From Himantopus leucocephalus (lineage: Eukaryota > Chordata > Aves > Charadriiformes > Recurvirostridae): a DNA stretch of 64,000 bases. Positions 62,301 through 64,000 of the stretch are shown here, piece after piece. Location of the stretch: contig RSEF01000019.1 of assembly GCA_003993805.1 (NCBI GenBank), positions 5,691,927-5,755,926 of the forward strand. The letters run 5' to 3'. The notes beneath the pieces are model-generated. The model worked only from the letters and a program-made list of their open reading frames with translations. It did not search any database and was not told the origin of the DNA. Positions within the stretch are counted from its first letter, which is position 1, and each line of letters begins with the position of its first letter. The translations under genes and the position numbers were made by a program.

Positions 62301-62935
62301 GAGTAGCCACATGAAGAGTCAAAGAATAAATAAAATGGAAAGGCAATAAGGTTTTTTTTTACTCAATATAGTATGTGTAAATATAGTGCCTTACGTATAT
62401 AGACACACACACACACATTGTACTAAAAATAATAATTGTATTTTCTTTTTCTGTACTCTAGACTAATAAGTAGTGTGTGTTTTCTGAATGATTTTTTTTC
62501 CTGTCAATCTTTATTTAAATAAATCTGCAGGCCCTTTTTTGTAAGGAAGAGGCAGGGCAATTTGGTTTTAGTTTGTCACATTGGATGAGTGAATGATATA
62601 GTGGAGCTAAGTAAAAAGATTATGTTAAGTGTATTATGATTTATGGGGCGAATTGTGCAAAATATACTGTATATTTATGTAATAATTCTACTAACAACAT
62701 GGAAAAATATTTTCCAGAGGTGGCCACAACTTGGTAATTATAGAATCACCAAAAATAGATTTCTTGATGATTTCTTTTTTTTTTTTTAACTTTATGAAGG
62801 TAGTGTCTGTTCTTTTTGAGTCTGAGTGACTCAGCAAAGAAAAACTTTAGACAGTTTCATTTGGAACATAAATTAATCGTTTTCATTTTTCCTTTTAGAA
62901 AAGATGCAAATGCCGCATTGCTAAGTAACTTTGAG
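59366..62935 (+). CDS. CRCP: CRCP / RPC9, first two coding exons (continues beyond window)
   Basis: Exon 1 coding part is 59366-59373 (ATGGAGGT, donor GTAAGG); exon 2 is 62899-62935 (acceptor TTTTAG, donor GTAAG). Together they encode MEVKDANAALLSNFE, matching the CRCP N-terminus MEVKDANSALLSN. The remaining roughly 130 residues lie past 64000; no further exon was seen in 62936-64000. CRCP is the RPC9 subunit of RNA polymerase III, forming the stalk with RPC8, and was first described as a CGRP-receptor component. Exon 1 sits in a G/C-rich island (about 59230-59450) and the start context CAAGATGGAGG is YY1-like. Assignment rests on 15 residues plus gene order, both of which fit. Confidence 0.9.
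59374..62898 (+). other. CRCP: CRCP intron 1
   Basis: Apart from the minisatellite and a CA repeat at 62402-62417, this is AT-rich sequence with no recognised exon or RNA gene. Confidence 0.6.
59453..59650. repeat. Irregular minisatellite in CRCP intron 1
   Basis: Five to six repeats of the core TATCTATATGGGCCTGCCTG separated by variable GT-rich spacers (GTGTGTGTGTGG and similar), with a period of roughly 35-60 bases. The short open frames through it are by-products. Confidence 0.85.
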
Positions 62936-64000
62936 GTAAGATAATCTGTGTCCTGGTTTTAAACCAGCAGTTTAAAGCTGTAATCTGTCACTTACATACT
63001 TTGGAAGCTGAAAATTGCCAGTGACAATTAGCAAGACCTGTATGTGATCTCTACTCACTCCATTTGATTTGTTACTAAAAAAAAAAAGGCTTTTTAAAGA
63101 AAATATAGTTTGCTAGAAAATTGCTAGTTTTCACTTGTAATGGGTACTGTATTATTATTTGGTTGATCACAAATCTATAAAACCAGATATAAATATGTTT
63201 TTCAAATAGATGAGGAGCAGATCTTTAGAATGTCAGTAACTTTAACTTCAGCTATATTGTATTTACTCTGTTGCTGTGTGGTTAGTTTGTTGAATCATCT
63301 TGTGCGTGGTGGTTTTTTACTTGGAATTTGATTCTCCGCATCTTCAAATACTCATGTATTTGGGCAAGTGCACGGGATTCACTGGTGCTTTTTCTGACGT
63401 GTGATGCATTGGATCCCAAATGGGGGATGTTGACACCTCTGTAACTGGGCAGCAATGTCCAAATATCTTTTTTTTAATTTTGTCTTACGATAAGCCAATA
63501 TACCACCACATATGCGATACACTGATTGCTGCAGTCTCTTTAATATTGCAAATAAAAATTCTCAAAAAAAAATTCAAACATTCTTCACAGATGGCTGCTA
63601 CTGGAATCCATGTTTCGTATTTAACTTTAACCTTGGGATGTTCAGGGTTGTCCAAGAACCTGTAACTCATTAACACATAGTTTATTAAAGCCCGTGCTAC
63701 TGGAAATGCAGTGTTACACCCCTGAATGCTTGACGGTATTTTTTTAAACATCTTGAGGTGTTTCCAAAGCAGGTCAGGTTATAGTAAGGGTGAGGCAGTT
63801 TGCTGATCTGAGATGTGTTACTCAAGATAAACACTCCTCGAAGCCAGTGATGTACCTTGATCCGGTGTCACGGGGAAGCTGCAGTGCCCTGTCATAATAA
63901 ACAATGAATATTGGCATGCAAATAACAAATTAAAAAAAAAAATCTTATTTTCTAGTATAGATAAGTTCTGAATCATTTTCCTCTCCCCTGAGCAAAGGTA
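62936..64000 (+). other. CRCP: CRCP intron 2 (start)
   Basis: No further CRCP exon is recognisable before the window ends. The sequence is AT-rich with poly-A/T tracts. Confidence 0.55.

Noticed and set aside
1..64000. CRISPR arrays, operons, phage or other prokaryotic systems
   Set aside because: The whole window is intron-containing vertebrate DNA; no spaced direct repeats or bacterial gene structure are present.

Overview
The window is vertebrate nuclear DNA, almost certainly from a bird. Genes have introns with GT-AG splice sites, CpG-rich promoters alternate with AT-rich introns, and the recognisable transposon fragments are 3' ends of CR1 LINEs, the characteristic avian element (one ends in the typical ATTCTATGATTCTATG tail). 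Protein assignments below come from reading translated exons against families recalled from memory; no database search was run. Exon boundaries were set by reading frame plus splice dinucleotides, and phases agree across every intron listed.

Layout. 0.7-4.3 kb: the 3' part of SUMF2 (+). 4.65-10.1 kb: PHKG1 (-), tail-to-tail with SUMF2, with a likely untranslated exon in a CpG island near 12.2 kb. 14.0-16.2 kb: CHCHD2 (-), whose promoter abuts a 14-unit, 42-bp minisatellite. 20.3-33.3 kb: VKORC1L1 (+), with an 11.3-kb first intron. 38.4-51.1 kb: GUSB (-), 12 exons, complete. 52.9-54.6 kb: the first exons of an argininosuccinate lyase / delta-crystallin gene (-), cut by an assembly gap. 59.1 kb: a tRNA-Gly(GCC) gene (+). 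59.4 kb onward: the first two coding exons of CRCP (+), which continues past the window.

Biology. These are mostly unrelated household and tissue genes rather than an operon-like system: an ER-resident FGE paralogue, the catalytic subunit of muscle phosphorylase kinase, a twin-CX9C mitochondrial protein, a vitamin K epoxide reductase paralogue, lysosomal beta-glucuronidase, the ASL/delta-crystallin lens gene, and a Pol III subunit. The gene order joins two human chromosome 7 blocks (SUMF2-PHKG1-CHCHD2 on the short arm and VKORC1L1-GUSB-ASL-CRCP on the long arm), as expected for a bird.

Assembly. There are three 100-N gaps and several single Ns. At least four single Ns are flanked by near-identical copies, which look like two alleles laid end to end. 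I did not find a convincing novel gene system. The items most worth checking are the truncated and divergent ASL/delta-crystallin fragment, the CHCHD2 minisatellite, the tRNA gene beside a Pol III subunit gene, and an orphan CpG island in GUSB intron 6.
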